Shown here piece by piece: positions 8,594 through 17,467 of a DNA stretch of 64,000 bases. The stretch lies in contig NZ_JAAXKZ010000008.1 of the NCBI RefSeq assembly GCF_012911875.1, forward strand, positions 1 to 64,000, read 5' to 3'. Under the pieces are notes generated by a model. The model was given only the letters and a program-made list of their open reading frames with translations, did not search any database and had not been told where the DNA came from. This DNA is from Pseudonocardia bannensis (GTDB lineage: Bacteria; Actinomycetota; Actinomycetes; Mycobacteriales; Pseudonocardiaceae). Numbering within the stretch: the first letter of the stretch is position 1; each line of letters opens with the position of its first letter. Position numbers and translations under genes: made by a program.

Positions 8594-10906
8594 GTGAGCC
8601 CGCTCCCCAGGAACAGCACCGTCGCCCCGGAGCCCGATCTCGAGGTCACCGCCCCGAAGACCGCCGCCGCCGGACTGCCCGCCGTCGCGGTCAGCATGAG
8701 GATGGCCGTGCAGCAGATGGGCGTCGCGCACACCGCGCGGAACCTGCTGCGGCTCAACCAGGTGGACGGCTTCGACTGCATGAGCTGCGCCTGGCCGGAC
8801 CCCGCCCCGGGCGAGCGGCACACCGCCGAGTTCTGCGAGAACGGTGCCAAGGCCGTCGCCGAGGAGGCCACCAAGGAACGCGTCGGCCCGGAGTTCTTCG
8901 CCGCGCACAGCCTGACCGACCTCGCCGGGCGCACCGAGCACTGGCTGGGCAAGCAGGGCCGGCTGACCCACCCGATGGTCCGCCGGGCGGGCTCCGAGCA
9001 CTACGAGCCGATCGGCTGGGACGACGCCTTCGCGCTCATCGGTGCGCACCTGAACGCCCTGACCAGCCCCGACGAGGCGCTGTTCTACACCTCGGGCCGC
9101 ACCTCCAACGAGGCCGCGTTCCTCTATCAGCTCTTCGCCCGCGCCTACGGCACGAACAACCTGCCGGACTGCTCGAACATGTGCCACGAGTCGACCTCCG
9201 TGGGGCTGGCCGACACGATCGGCATCGGCAAGGGATCGGTGTCGCTGCGCGACATCCACGAGGCCGACCTGATCGTCATCTCCGGGCAGAACCCGGGCAC
9301 GAACCACCCCCGGATGCTCTCCGCGCTGGAGATCGCCAAGCAGGGCGGGGCCAGGATCCTCGCGATCAACCCGCTGCGCGAGGCCGGGCTGCTCAGGTTC
9401 GACAACCCGCAGCGCCCGCTCGGGCTGGCCGGGCGGGGCACCGAGCTCGCCGACCACTTCCTGCAGATCCGCTCGGGCGGCGATCTCGCCCTGTTCCAGG
9501 CGATCGGGCACCTGCTGCTCCAGGCCGAGGAGGAACGCCCGGGCAGCGTCGTCGACCGGGAGTTCATCGACGAGCACACGGTGGGCTACGAGGCCTACGC
9601 CGCCCACGTCCGCGACCTCGACTGGGACGAGGTGCTGGCCGCCACCGGACTCACCCGCGGCGAGATCGAGACCGCCGCGCGGATGTTCGCCGACTCGAAG
9701 CGCATCGTGAACTGCTGGGCCATGGGCATCACCCAGCATCACAATGCCGTCGCGACGATCAAGGAGTTCGTCAACGTCGCGCTGCTCCAGGGCATGATCG
9801 GCAAGCCCGGAGCGGGGCTGTGCCCGGTACGCGGGCACTCCAACGTGCAGGGCGACCGCACGATGGGCATCTGGGAGCGCGCTCCCGAGTCCTTCCTCGA
9901 CGCGCTGGGTGCCGAGTTCGGCTTCGAGCCCCCGCGCGCACACGGGCTCGACGCCGTGGCCGCCGTACGCGCGCTGCGCGACGGGAAGGCCAAGGTGTTC
10001 CTCGGCATGGGCGGCAACTTCGTCGCGGCGATGTCGGACACCGAGGTCACCGAGGCTGCGCTGCGCTCGGCCGAGCTGACCGTACAGATCTCGACCAAGC
10101 TCAACCGCTCGCACGTGGTGTGCGGGAGCACCGCGCTGATCCTGCCCACCCTGGGCCGCACCGAGCGCGACCTCACCGGGGGCACCGAGCAGCGGGTCAC
10201 CGTCGAGGACTCGATGTCGGCCGTGCACGCCTCCCGGGGCCGGATGAAGCCCGCCGGCGAGCTGCTGCGCTCCGAGGTCGACATCATCTGCGGCATCGCC
10301 CGGGCCACCCTGGGCGACCGGCACGGCATCCCGTGGCACGCGTTCGCCGAGGACTACGACGAGATCCGCGAACGGATCGGACGGGTCGTGCCGAGCTGCG
10401 AGGGCTACGCGGACAAGATCAGGCAGCGGGGTGGCTTCACACTGCCGCACCCGCCGCGCGACAGCCGGACCTTCCCCACGAAGCAGGGCAAAGCCGTGTT
10501 CTCGGTCAGCCCGCTGGCCGCGGTGCGGGTGCCCACCGGGCGACTCGTGCTGCAGACGATCCGCAGCCACGACCAGTTCAACACCACCATCTACGGCCTC
10601 GACGACCGCTACCGGGGCATCCACTCCGGGCGCCGGGTCGTCTTCATCAGCCCGGCCGACCTGGCCGAGCTCGGCTTCGCCGCGGGCGAGATCGTGAACC
10701 TGATCAGCGAGTGGGACGACGGCGTCCAGCGGCGGGCCGACGGCTTCCGGCTCGTCGAGTACTCCACACCCAAGGGCTGCATCGCCGCGTACTACCCGGA
10801 GACGAACCCGCTCGTCCCGCTGGACTCGGTGGCGCTGGAGAGCAACACGCCGACCTCGAAGTGGGTCGTCGTGCGGCTGGAGCGGGCCGGGGCGCCCCGC
10901 GGCTGA
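8594..10906 (+). CDS. FdhF/YdeP-family molybdopterin oxidoreductase
   Basis: 770-residue member of the DMSO-reductase superfamily. N-terminal GFDCMSCAWPDP holds the short CxxC motif of the YdeP branch in place of the usual four-cysteine [4Fe-4S] motif; SGRTSNEAAFLYQLFARAYGTNN and DCSNMCHESTS supply the cofactor pocket and likely Mo-ligating Cys; later NVQGDRTMG and a C-terminal barrel domain (from about residue 620). YdeP-type proteins are formate-dehydrogenase-like, some tied to acid resistance; the physiological substrate is unknown. GTG start with GGAGG 6 bp upstream. No formate dehydrogenase partner subunit or FdhD gene is nearby. Confidence 0.9.
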   Translation: MSPLPRNSTVAPEPDLEVTAPKTAAAGLPAVAVSMRMAVQQMGVAHTARNLLRLNQVDGFDCMSCAWPDPAPGERHTAEFCENGAKAVAEEATKERVGPEFFAAHSLTDLAGRTEHWLGKQGRLTHPMVRRAGSEHYEPIGWDDAFALIGAHLNALTSPDEALFYTSGRTSNEAAFLYQLFARAYGTNNLPDCSNMCHESTSVGLADTIGIGKGSVSLRDIHEADLIVISGQNPGTNHPRMLSALEIAKQGGARILAINPLREAGLLRFDNPQRPLGLAGRGTELADHFLQIRSGGDLALFQAIGHLLLQAEEERPGSVVDREFIDEHTVGYEAYAAHVRDLDWDEVLAATGLTRGEIETAARMFADSKRIVNCWAMGITQHHNAVATIKEFVNVALLQGMIGKPGAGLCPVRGHSNVQGDRTMGIWERAPESFLDALGAEFGFEPPRAHGLDAVAAVRALRDGKAKVFLGMGGNFVAAMSDTEVTEAALRSAELTVQISTKLNRSHVVCGSTALILPTLGRTERDLTGGTEQRVTVEDSMSAVHASRGRMKPAGELLRSEVDIICGIARATLGDRHGIPWHAFAEDYDEIRERIGRVVPSCEGYADKIRQRGGFTLPHPPRDSRTFPTKQGKAVFSVSPLAAVRVPTGRLVLQTIRSHDQFNTTIYGLDDRYRGIHSGRRVVFISPADLAELGFAAGEIVNLISEWDDGVQRRADGFRLVEYSTPKGCIAAYYPETNPLVPLDSVALESNTPTSKWVVVRLERAGAPRG

Positions 10907-10919
10907 GGCCCGCCCGGCC

Positions 10920-11666
10920 CTACGCGGCGGTGATGGGGGTCGCCGGCGGAAGCATGCCGCGGGAGCGGTACTCCAGCACGGTGGCCGCCGGGCGGGGCAG
11001 CGCCCACCCGCTGCGGCGCTCCAGCTCGGCCAGCCGGCGCCGGGCCCGCTGGTAGGCCGTGCGCCGCTCCGCGTCGTGCGGGCTCTCCCGGGCCACCGTC
11101 AAGAGCTTGACGACCTGGTCGAGCAGAGCGCGCTCGCCCGGGGCGAACCGGGCGGCCCGGATCCGGTCGGCCGCCTGCACCGCGGCGTTCCAGGCCCGCT
11201 CGGCGTGCTCCGCGGCGGCGGCGAACCGTTCCGCGTGTGCCCGCCCGGGATAGGCCTCGGTGGCCAGCGCGCTCGACTCGGCGAACGCCTCGACGAACCG
11301 TGCGGTCGTCGGCTGCGCGACGTCGGCCAGCGCCGGACGGCGCAGCACCGCTCCGGGGTCGCACTCGAAGTCCACGAACGCCCGGGAGGTGGCGGCGTGC
11401 CGGCGGGCCGCGGCCTGCCACCGCGCCCGCGCCGGGTCGTCCGTCGTCGGCCGCAGCACCGTGCGGACCCCGGTGCGCAGGGCCGTCGGCTCGAAACCGC
11501 TGGCCCGCAGCAGCGCCCAGATGATCATCAGGGTCACCAACGTCCCCGGAAGCAGCGGCATCCAGTCGAGGAGATCGTGCCAGCCGGCCTCACCGCCCGG
11601 CCCGTAGTGGTGGTAGTGATGGTGGTACTCGTGGTCCTCGAAATCGGGCCCGTAGCCGCGAGACAT
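10920..11666 (-). CDS. Membrane-anchored protein with His-rich N-terminus, unknown function
   Basis: 248 residues. The first 25 residues are rich in His, Tyr and acidic groups (EDHEYHHHYHHYGPG), followed by one membrane segment at about 37-55 (PGTLVTLMIIWALL). The rest is a long Ala/Arg/Glu-rich helical, probably coiled-coil, cytoplasmic part. GAGGAGG 7 bp before the ATG decides the start; the longer upstream frame is Arg/Pro-rich and looks non-coding. The His cluster could bind Zn or Ni, but that is speculation. Lies 13 bp from the convergent FdhF-type gene. Confidence 0.7.
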   Translation of the reverse strand: MSRGYGPDFEDHEYHHHYHHYGPGGEAGWHDLLDWMPLLPGTLVTLMIIWALLRASGFEPTALRTGVRTVLRPTTDDPARARWQAAARRHAATSRAFVDFECDPGAVLRRPALADVAQPTTARFVEAFAESSALATEAYPGRAHAERFAAAAEHAERAWNAAVQAADRIRAARFAPGERALLDQVVKLLTVARESPHDAERRTAYQRARRRLAELERRSGWALPRPAATVLEYRSRGMLPPATPITAA

Positions 11667-11846
11667 GCCGCGCCTCCTCGCCACCCCGCCGGTGTGTCGC
11701 CGGGCGCCCGGGGGCGCCGCTGTCGACGCTAGCCAGTTCCGGGTGGTCGCGGGGCGAACGCGGGGCAGCTTCGATCGGCCGGACGCCGGCCGTAGGCCGG
11801 TCGGCCGAGCCCTCTGCACGACCGCCGCGCCGAGGCGGATTCCAGG

Positions 11847-12863
11847 TCACCAGCCCCGCATGTCCACCGGCCAGCGTTCGGCGACGGTGTCTCCGTCGAC
11901 CAGGTACATCGCCTCGTGCAGCGCGACGGTGGGGTCGACGTGGGCGGGTGCCAACCGGATCCGGTCGCCGACGCGGATGTCGAGCGCACCCGGCGCGAAG
12001 GTCGTGTGCTCGTCGGAGCAGAACCACACCTGCGCACCCGGGATGGCCGGCGGCCCGTGGTCCATGCCGAGGGCCTTGAGCCCGACATCGACCACGGCGT
12101 ACGTCCCGCTGTCGCCGCCGGACACCGAGATGATCGTGCCCAGCAGCCAGAGCGCCTGTTCGAACGGGAGCCCGAGCTCGCCGTAGGCGGTGTCCATCAG
12201 GGCGTACGAGCCGGCCTGGATCTCGGTGGCGCACGTGTTGGCGAGGTAGGTCCCGGTGCCGCCGGCGCTGATCACCTCCCCGCCGACCTGGGCCGCCGCG
12301 CCGGTCAGCAACGCCATCGCCTCCCGGGTCATCCGCGCCCGGTCCTCGGCGGACTGCACCAGCATGAGATGGCCCTCGTAGCCCATCACGCCGCGCACCT
12401 CGAGACCACTGCGCCGGGCCAGCTCGGCGAGCTCGCCGGCCTTCTCCGGAGGACACCCGCAGCGAGGCAGCCCGACGTTGACGTCGATGAGTACCTCGGA
12501 CACGCCCCCGGCGGCCGCGGCGGCGATGGTCTCCCGGGAGTCGACCGCCACCGTGACCCGGGCGCCCTCGGCGATCAGCTTCCCGATCCGGCGCGCGTCG
12601 AGCACCTCGTTGGCCAGCAGCAGGTCGCCGCCCAGCCCGGCCCTGGCCATCACTTCGGCCTCGCGGATGGTCGCGCAGGTGAAACCGGGATGGCCGTTGT
12701 CGCGCTGCCAGCGGGCCAGCGACGTGCACTTGTGCGCCTTCACGTGCGGACGCAGCCGCTCACCGGGCAGGGCGGCGGACATCGTGTCGAGATTGGCGCG
12801 CAGCGCGCTCCGCTCGACCAGCAGCGCCGGGGTCTGCAGTTCGTCGACCTGCATCCGGGTCAC
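11847..12863 (-). CDS. D-threonine aldolase / D-serine dehydratase-like PLP protein
   Basis: 338-residue fold-type III PLP enzyme: an alanine-racemase-like N-terminal barrel with the PLP lysine in RPHVKAHK (about residue 43) and the C-terminal D-Ser_dehydrat domain, where CSDEHTTF and an earlier His offer the zinc ligands of the DSD1 family. Members cleave D-threonine or dehydrate D-serine; which applies here is open. Phosphate-binding glycines lie in SAGGTGTY. Start at MTRMQVDEL; MQV three codons later is possible. It stands alone between the His-rich protein and the TetR gene. Confidence 0.88.
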   Translation of the reverse strand: MTRMQVDELQTPALLVERSALRANLDTMSAALPGERLRPHVKAHKCTSLARWQRDNGHPGFTCATIREAEVMARAGLGGDLLLANEVLDARRIGKLIAEGARVTVAVDSRETIAAAAAGGVSEVLIDVNVGLPRCGCPPEKAGELAELARRSGLEVRGVMGYEGHLMLVQSAEDRARMTREAMALLTGAAAQVGGEVISAGGTGTYLANTCATEIQAGSYALMDTAYGELGLPFEQALWLLGTIISVSGGDSGTYAVVDVGLKALGMDHGPPAIPGAQVWFCSDEHTTFAPGALDIRVGDRIRLAPAHVDPTVALHEAMYLVDGDTVAERWPVDMRGW

Positions 12864-12942
12864 CGTAGTGAGGCCATACGGTCCACGTCACGCACCACCA
12901 CCCGGCAGGGTCCCGGCGGCGGCTGGACCGGGCCGCAGCCCG

Positions 12943-13611
12943 CTACCGGGTGCCGTCCATGATCGTCCCGATCCGACGGGCCACCGCGTCGTCGTGCTCG
13001 GCCGTGGTCAGCATCATCGCCAGCAGCTGGTCGACCAGCCAGGCCTGCAGCTGTTCCCGCGGCAGGTCGCGCTCCTGCAGCCAGCTCAGGCACGCGCCCT
13101 CGACGACCGAGACCCAGCTGCGAACGGTCAGCAGGAACAGCGGCGAGGGCCTCCCGTTGCCGCTGCGCTCGACGATCAGGTCGACGATGTGGTCGCGCAC
13201 CCCGTCGACCAGCGCGTCGGTCTCCCCGGTGGAGATCACCGAGCCGCGGCGCAGCAACGCGACGTAGGCGCCTGCGTGCCGCTCGACGACGGACAGGAAC
13301 TCCCCCAGCGCCGCCCGCAGCTGCCCGACCAGGGTGCCCCCGGACGCCAGGTCGATCCGGGCGATCAGCTCCTGGACCACGGACCCGAGCGCCGCCACGT
13401 GCAGTTCCTCGAGGTTGCCGAAGTAGCGGTAGAACAGCGCCCGGGAGACGTCGGCCGCCCGGGCGACGTCGTCGACCGTCACCTCGTCGGGCGGTAACCG
13501 GGCGTAGAGCCCCAGCACGGTCTCGATCAGGTGGTCGCGGCGCCGCTGCGGGGTCATCCGCCGCGGGGCGCGCGGCCCGCCGGACGGGTCGGCGTCGAGG
13601 CGGGGTGGCAT
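12943..13611 (-). CDS. TetR-family transcriptional regulator
   Basis: 222 residues with the TetR HTH at about 20-65: TVDDVARAADVSRALFYRYFGNLEELHVAAL is the standard pattern. The C-terminal ligand domain resembles TetR_C of lipid-related actinobacterial regulators. It follows the ferredoxin reductase gene by 44 bp on the same strand and may be the last gene of the operon that begins with the EphD-like fusion, which it probably controls. Start set at MPPRLDADPSG with a weak GAGAG; MGAPPIP 12 codons upstream is an alternative. Confidence 0.85.
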   Translation of the reverse strand: MPPRLDADPSGGPRAPRRMTPQRRRDHLIETVLGLYARLPPDEVTVDDVARAADVSRALFYRYFGNLEELHVAALGSVVQELIARIDLASGGTLVGQLRAALGEFLSVVERHAGAYVALLRRGSVISTGETDALVDGVRDHIVDLIVERSGNGRPSPLFLLTVRSWVSVVEGACLSWLQERDLPREQLQAWLVDQLLAMMLTTAEHDDAVARRIGTIMDGTR

Positions 13612-13655
13612 CAGCGGCTCTCTCACGGGGATCGGCGGTGCGCCCATCGTCGCAT

Positions 13656-14690
13656 CTAGAGGTCCAGAACCACCCGGTCGCCCGCGGCCCGCGCCACGCA
13701 GAGCGCCATCTTTCCGGGAGCGCTGTGCCCGTCTGCCGGCTCGCCTTCCAGCACCCGCACGTGGCAGGTGCCGCAGAAGCCCTGCCGGCAGGAGAAGGCG
13801 ACGTCGGGCGCCACGGCCCGCACCGCGTCCAGCGCCGAGCCGTCGGCCGGCACCTCGACGACGCGGCCGCGCCGCGCCAGCTCCAGGGTGAACGGGCGCC
13901 CGCCGAGTACCGGCGGTGGGGAGAACCGCTCGGCGTGGAAGGCGTGCCCGGCGGGGACCGCCCGCCGGACCGCGTCGATCATCGGCGGCGGCCCGCAGCA
14001 GTACACCGCCGCACCGCCCGGGAGCCCGGCGAGCAGGTCGGCCGCGGCAGGCGGACCGCCGTTCTCGTCGTCGGGACGCAGCCACACCCGGGTCGGGTCC
14101 AGGTCGGTGGCGCCGGGGCTCAGCGGAAGCGACGCTCGGTCGCGGCCGGTGTGCACCAGCCGCCAGTCCGCCCCCCGGGCGGCCGCCGCCCGGACCATCG
14201 GCAGGATCGGCGTGATGCCGATGCCGCCGGCCAGGAACAGGTACGCCGGTGCGCTGACCAGCGGGAAGGCGGTCCGCGGACCGCGGACGACGACCGGTGT
14301 CCCCGGGCGCAGGGCATGCACCTCCATCGAGCCACCCGCACCGTCGGCGAGGCGGCGCACCGCGATCCGGTACGCCGTCCGATCGGCCGGGTCCCCGCAC
14401 AGCGAGTACTGCCGCACCCGCCCCGACGGCAGCACCACGTCCAGGTGGGCGCCGGGGTGCCACGGTGGCAGCGGACCCCCGCTCCCCCGGGCGAGCCGCA
14501 GGCCGACGACCTCGGGGGCCTCGTCGCGCACCTCGGTGACGACGAGCGCGAGGTCGCGGTGCACGGCCGCGACGGCCGGGCGGCGCCGGACGCTGCGCTG
14601 CGCCAGCCGCGCGGAGACCGCGACGACGGCGTCGATGCCGCGCATCATCCGGTCCGGGCGCACCCCGGCCGCGTCGCGCGATCCGTTCAC
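13656..14690 (-). CDS. Ferredoxin--NAD(P) reductase-type flavoprotein with C-terminal 2Fe-2S domain
   Basis: 344 residues in the phthalate dioxygenase reductase/VanB order: an FAD- or FMN-binding barrel (RQYSLCGDP), NAD-binding domain (LFLAGGIGITPILPMV, YCCGPPPMIDAV) and a C-terminal plant-type ferredoxin domain with CRQGFCGTCHVRVLEGE and a distant fourth Cys (MALCVA). It passes electrons from NAD(P)H to an oxygenase. GTGA overlap with the upstream metal-dependent hydrolase gene indicates translational coupling. No classical oxygenase is in the operon, so the diiron-like metal hydrolase may be its partner. Confidence 0.9.
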   Translation of the reverse strand: MNGSRDAAGVRPDRMMRGIDAVVAVSARLAQRSVRRRPAVAAVHRDLALVVTEVRDEAPEVVGLRLARGSGGPLPPWHPGAHLDVVLPSGRVRQYSLCGDPADRTAYRIAVRRLADGAGGSMEVHALRPGTPVVVRGPRTAFPLVSAPAYLFLAGGIGITPILPMVRAAAARGADWRLVHTGRDRASLPLSPGATDLDPTRVWLRPDDENGGPPAAADLLAGLPGGAAVYCCGPPPMIDAVRRAVPAGHAFHAERFSPPPVLGGRPFTLELARRGRVVEVPADGSALDAVRAVAPDVAFSCRQGFCGTCHVRVLEGEPADGHSAPGKMALCVARAAGDRVVLDL

Positions 14691-15589
14691 CCCGCGCTCC
14701 GCGCCTCGGCCGCCCGGGCCGCCGGCGAGGTCGCCAGGTAGGCGACGGCCGTGCTCGTCGACCCGTACTGCGACGGGTGGTAGCCCGGGCGCAGGTAGGT
14801 GAGCACGGCCCGGGTCAGCCCGACGATGCCCGGGGTCAGCCCGCGGCGGGCGGCGCGCGCCCAGTCCCGCAACCGGGGCTTCGCCGGCACCGGGTCGTGC
14901 GCGAGCAGGAACCGCACGCCGCGCACCCACAGCCCGAACAGGATCGGCGCGGCCGGCAGCATGGCCCGGGCCCGGCGCAGGTAGCGGCCGTCGAGGTGGG
15001 CGAACAGGTCGTGCGCCACCGCCCGGTGCTCGACCTCCTCGGCGCCGTGCCAGCGCAGCAGGTCGAGCATCACCGGGTGGACGCCGGCCGTGTCGAGCGC
15101 GCGGGCGTCGAGCACCCACTGCCCCAGGTACGCGGTGATGTGCTCGACCGCGGCGGTCAGCGCGATGCGTTCGACCAGCCACTCCTGCGCACGCCGCCCG
15201 GTGAGCCCGCGGTCGTCCAGCGCCCGGCGGAACATCCACTCCACCTGGTCGACGTACGGGCTGGTGTCCAGCCCGCGTGCGGCGAAGTGGTCGAGCACGC
15301 CCTGGTGCGACGCGGCGTGCATCGCCTCCTGGCCGATGAACCCGCGCACGTCCTCCGCGAGCCGGGGGTCGCGGATCAGCGGCAGGGCCTCGGAGAACAG
15401 CCGGACGAACCAGCGCTCGCCCTCGGGCAACAGCAGGTGCAGCACGTCGAGCACGTGGGTCGCGAACGGCTCGCCGGGGATCCAGTGCACCGGCAGCCCC
15501 GACCAGTCGAACTGCACGTCACGGGCGTGCAGGGCGACACGCTCGGGCTCGGGGCCGATGCGGGAGCCGGCAGGTTCGGCACTCCTCAT
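14687..15589 (-). CDS. Metal-dependent hydrolase-like diiron protein (Pfam DUF455/PF10118 type)
   Basis: 300-residue helical protein of the family annotated as predicted metal-dependent hydrolase. Carboxylate/histidine motifs are visible: IGQEAMHAASHQG (ExxxH), TAAVEHITAY and WHGAEEVEHRAVAHD (ExxxH), the pattern of a ferritin-like diiron site. The fold and the neighbouring NAD(P)H:2Fe-2S reductase make an oxygenase or desaturase role more plausible than hydrolysis; that is inference. Coupled on both sides by 4-bp overlaps (ATGA with the upstream fusion, GTGA with the downstream reductase). Confidence 0.85.
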   Translation of the reverse strand: MRSAEPAGSRIGPEPERVALHARDVQFDWSGLPVHWIPGEPFATHVLDVLHLLLPEGERWFVRLFSEALPLIRDPRLAEDVRGFIGQEAMHAASHQGVLDHFAARGLDTSPYVDQVEWMFRRALDDRGLTGRRAQEWLVERIALTAAVEHITAYLGQWVLDARALDTAGVHPVMLDLLRWHGAEEVEHRAVAHDLFAHLDGRYLRRARAMLPAAPILFGLWVRGVRFLLAHDPVPAKPRLRDWARAARRGLTPGIVGLTRAVLTYLRPGYHPSQYGSTSTAVAYLATSPAARAAEARSAG

Positions 15590-17274
15590 CGTGGGCCGAT
15601 CTCGCGGCGGGCGATCGCACGCAGCAGGCCGGGGGTGAGCCGGGACGCGAGCAGGCCGAGGTGCGCCTCCACCGTCACGGGGGCGAGCGCGACATCGCGC
15701 TCGACAGCGCGAACCACCTCGGCCGCGACCCGCTCCGGGGTGTAGTTGCGCTTCTTGTACAGCGCGGTGGTGGCCTGCCGGCGGTGGCTCTCGGTGGCGG
15801 CGTCGAGCCCGACGAACCGGGTGGTCGCCGTGATGTTGGTATGCACGAACCCGGGGCACAGCGCCGTCACGCCGATGCCCTGATCGGCGAGTTCGGCGCG
15901 CAGGCACTCCGAGAGTGTGAGCACGGCCGACTTGGTGGTGGCATAGGCCGACAGCGTGCGCTGCGGCAGGTAGGCCGCGGCGGACGCGACGTTGACGATG
16001 TGCCCGCCCTCGCCGTGCTCGCGCATCTGCGCGGAGAACAGCCGGCAGCCGTGGATGACGCCCCACAGGTTGACGTCGATGATCTTCTGCCAGTCCGCGA
16101 CGGTGGTGTCGGCGAACGGCCCCGCCATCCCGATCCCGGCGTTGTTCACCACCACGTCGGGCACCCCGTGCTCGGCGGCGACCTGCTTGGCGAACGCCTC
16201 CATCGCCACCTCGTCTGCGACATCGACCTGGTAGGCGCTCGCGCGGGCGTCGAGCCGCTCGGCGAGCTCGGCGGTGTGCTGCGCGCTCGGGAGGTCCCGG
16301 TCGGCGACGATCACCTCGGCCCCCCGCGCGGCGAAGGCGAGCGCGGTCGCACGCCCGATGCCGCTGCCGGCCCCGGTGACGACGACGAGCCGGTCGGTCC
16401 AGCGGCCGTTGCCCGCTCGGGCCCGGCGCAGCGGCACCGTCTCGGGCGCCCCCTCGACGTGCGCGACGAGCTCCTGCACGCACCGGGCGACGACCTCAGG
16501 GTGGGTGCGAGGCACCCAGTGCCCGGCCGGGAGCCGGCGGATCCGCAGGTCGTCGACGAAAGGTTCGATCTGGGTCTGCATCGGGGTGGTGACGTAGGAG
16601 TCGCCCGTCGGCGCGAGGACCTGCACGGGGACGTCCGTGTGCCGGACCTGCGGGTTCGCCACCCGGGCCGCGATGTTGCAGCGGTAGAGCTCCAGTCCGC
16701 GGATGCCGTCGGACGCCGACGGGCGCGGGATCCCGGCGAGCCGGGCGAGCACCCGGCCGAACAGCCCCGACCGCCACGCCAGCTCGGGCAGCACCGGCGC
16801 CCGGAAGAACCCGATGTACCAGGACGCGAGCGACTGGCGCAGCTTGTCCCGCGTCCCGCCCCGGCGCCGGTACCAGGCGCCGACGTGGTCCAGGCACGGC
16901 CCGGAGATCGACGTGTACGACGCGACGCGCCCACGCAGCCGGGCGTCGGTCACGGCGTGCCAGGTCTGGATGGCGCCCCAGTCGTGCGCGAGCAGGTGTA
17001 CCGGACGGTCCGGGCTGACCGCGTCGAGGACGGCGGCGAGGTCGTCGGTCAGCCGGTCGAGGTGGTAGCCCGCCCGGGTGCGCGGCGCCTCGGAGGCCCC
17101 GGCGCCGCGGACGTCGTAGGTGACGACGTGGTGGGTGTCGCGCAGCGCGGCGACCACGCCGTCCCAGACCGTGTGGTCGTCGGGGTAGCCGTGCACGGCG
17201 ACGACGGTGGGCGACGCGGGGTCGCCGTGCTCCTGGACCGCGAGCCGGAGCCCGTCGGGGGTGGTCACCTTCAT
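15586..17274 (-). CDS. EphD-like fusion: alpha/beta hydrolase (epoxide hydrolase) + short-chain dehydrogenase
   Basis: 562 residues in two parts. Residues 1-290 are an alpha/beta hydrolase of the epoxide-hydrolase type: VHGYPDDHTVW (HGxP oxyanion motif), LLAHDWGAIQTW (nucleophile Asp in HDWG) and GHWVPRTHPE (catalytic His). Residues 305-560 are a classical SDR: VTGAGSGIGRATA, NNAGIG, SAAAYLP, YATTKSA (YxxxK). This is the architecture of mycobacterial EphD (Rv2214c), linked to lipid epoxides. GAAGGG upstream of MKVTTPDG sets the start. First gene of an operon with the diiron-like protein, reductase and TetR, consistent with oxidation of a lipid or hydrocarbon. Confidence 0.9.
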   Translation of the reverse strand: MKVTTPDGLRLAVQEHGDPASPTVVAVHGYPDDHTVWDGVVAALRDTHHVVTYDVRGAGASEAPRTRAGYHLDRLTDDLAAVLDAVSPDRPVHLLAHDWGAIQTWHAVTDARLRGRVASYTSISGPCLDHVGAWYRRRGGTRDKLRQSLASWYIGFFRAPVLPELAWRSGLFGRVLARLAGIPRPSASDGIRGLELYRCNIAARVANPQVRHTDVPVQVLAPTGDSYVTTPMQTQIEPFVDDLRIRRLPAGHWVPRTHPEVVARCVQELVAHVEGAPETVPLRRARAGNGRWTDRLVVVTGAGSGIGRATALAFAARGAEVIVADRDLPSAQHTAELAERLDARASAYQVDVADEVAMEAFAKQVAAEHGVPDVVVNNAGIGMAGPFADTTVADWQKIIDVNLWGVIHGCRLFSAQMREHGEGGHIVNVASAAAYLPQRTLSAYATTKSAVLTLSECLRAELADQGIGVTALCPGFVHTNITATTRFVGLDAATESHRRQATTALYKKRNYTPERVAAEVVRAVERDVALAPVTVEAHLGLLASRLTPGLLRAIARREIGPR

Positions 17275-17467
17275 GTTGCGGTCCCTTCCGTCCGGCTCCG
17301 CCGTCACTGGCGTATGAGACACGCAGTCATGTTAGAAAAGCCGTCAATAGTGTTCCATGACGTCCGTCACATCCGGGCGAGCCGGGAAACATCGCCCGAT
17401 CGGGGAGGTTGCACGACGGGGTGGGGTGACAACGGGGTCCGTCCCGCACGAGCGAGGGGGAGGATCC

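Noticed and set aside
8525-10624. Long minus-strand open frame opposite the FdhF/YdeP gene
   Set aside because: Antisense shadow with no recognisable motif; the plus-strand molybdopterin enzyme is unambiguous.
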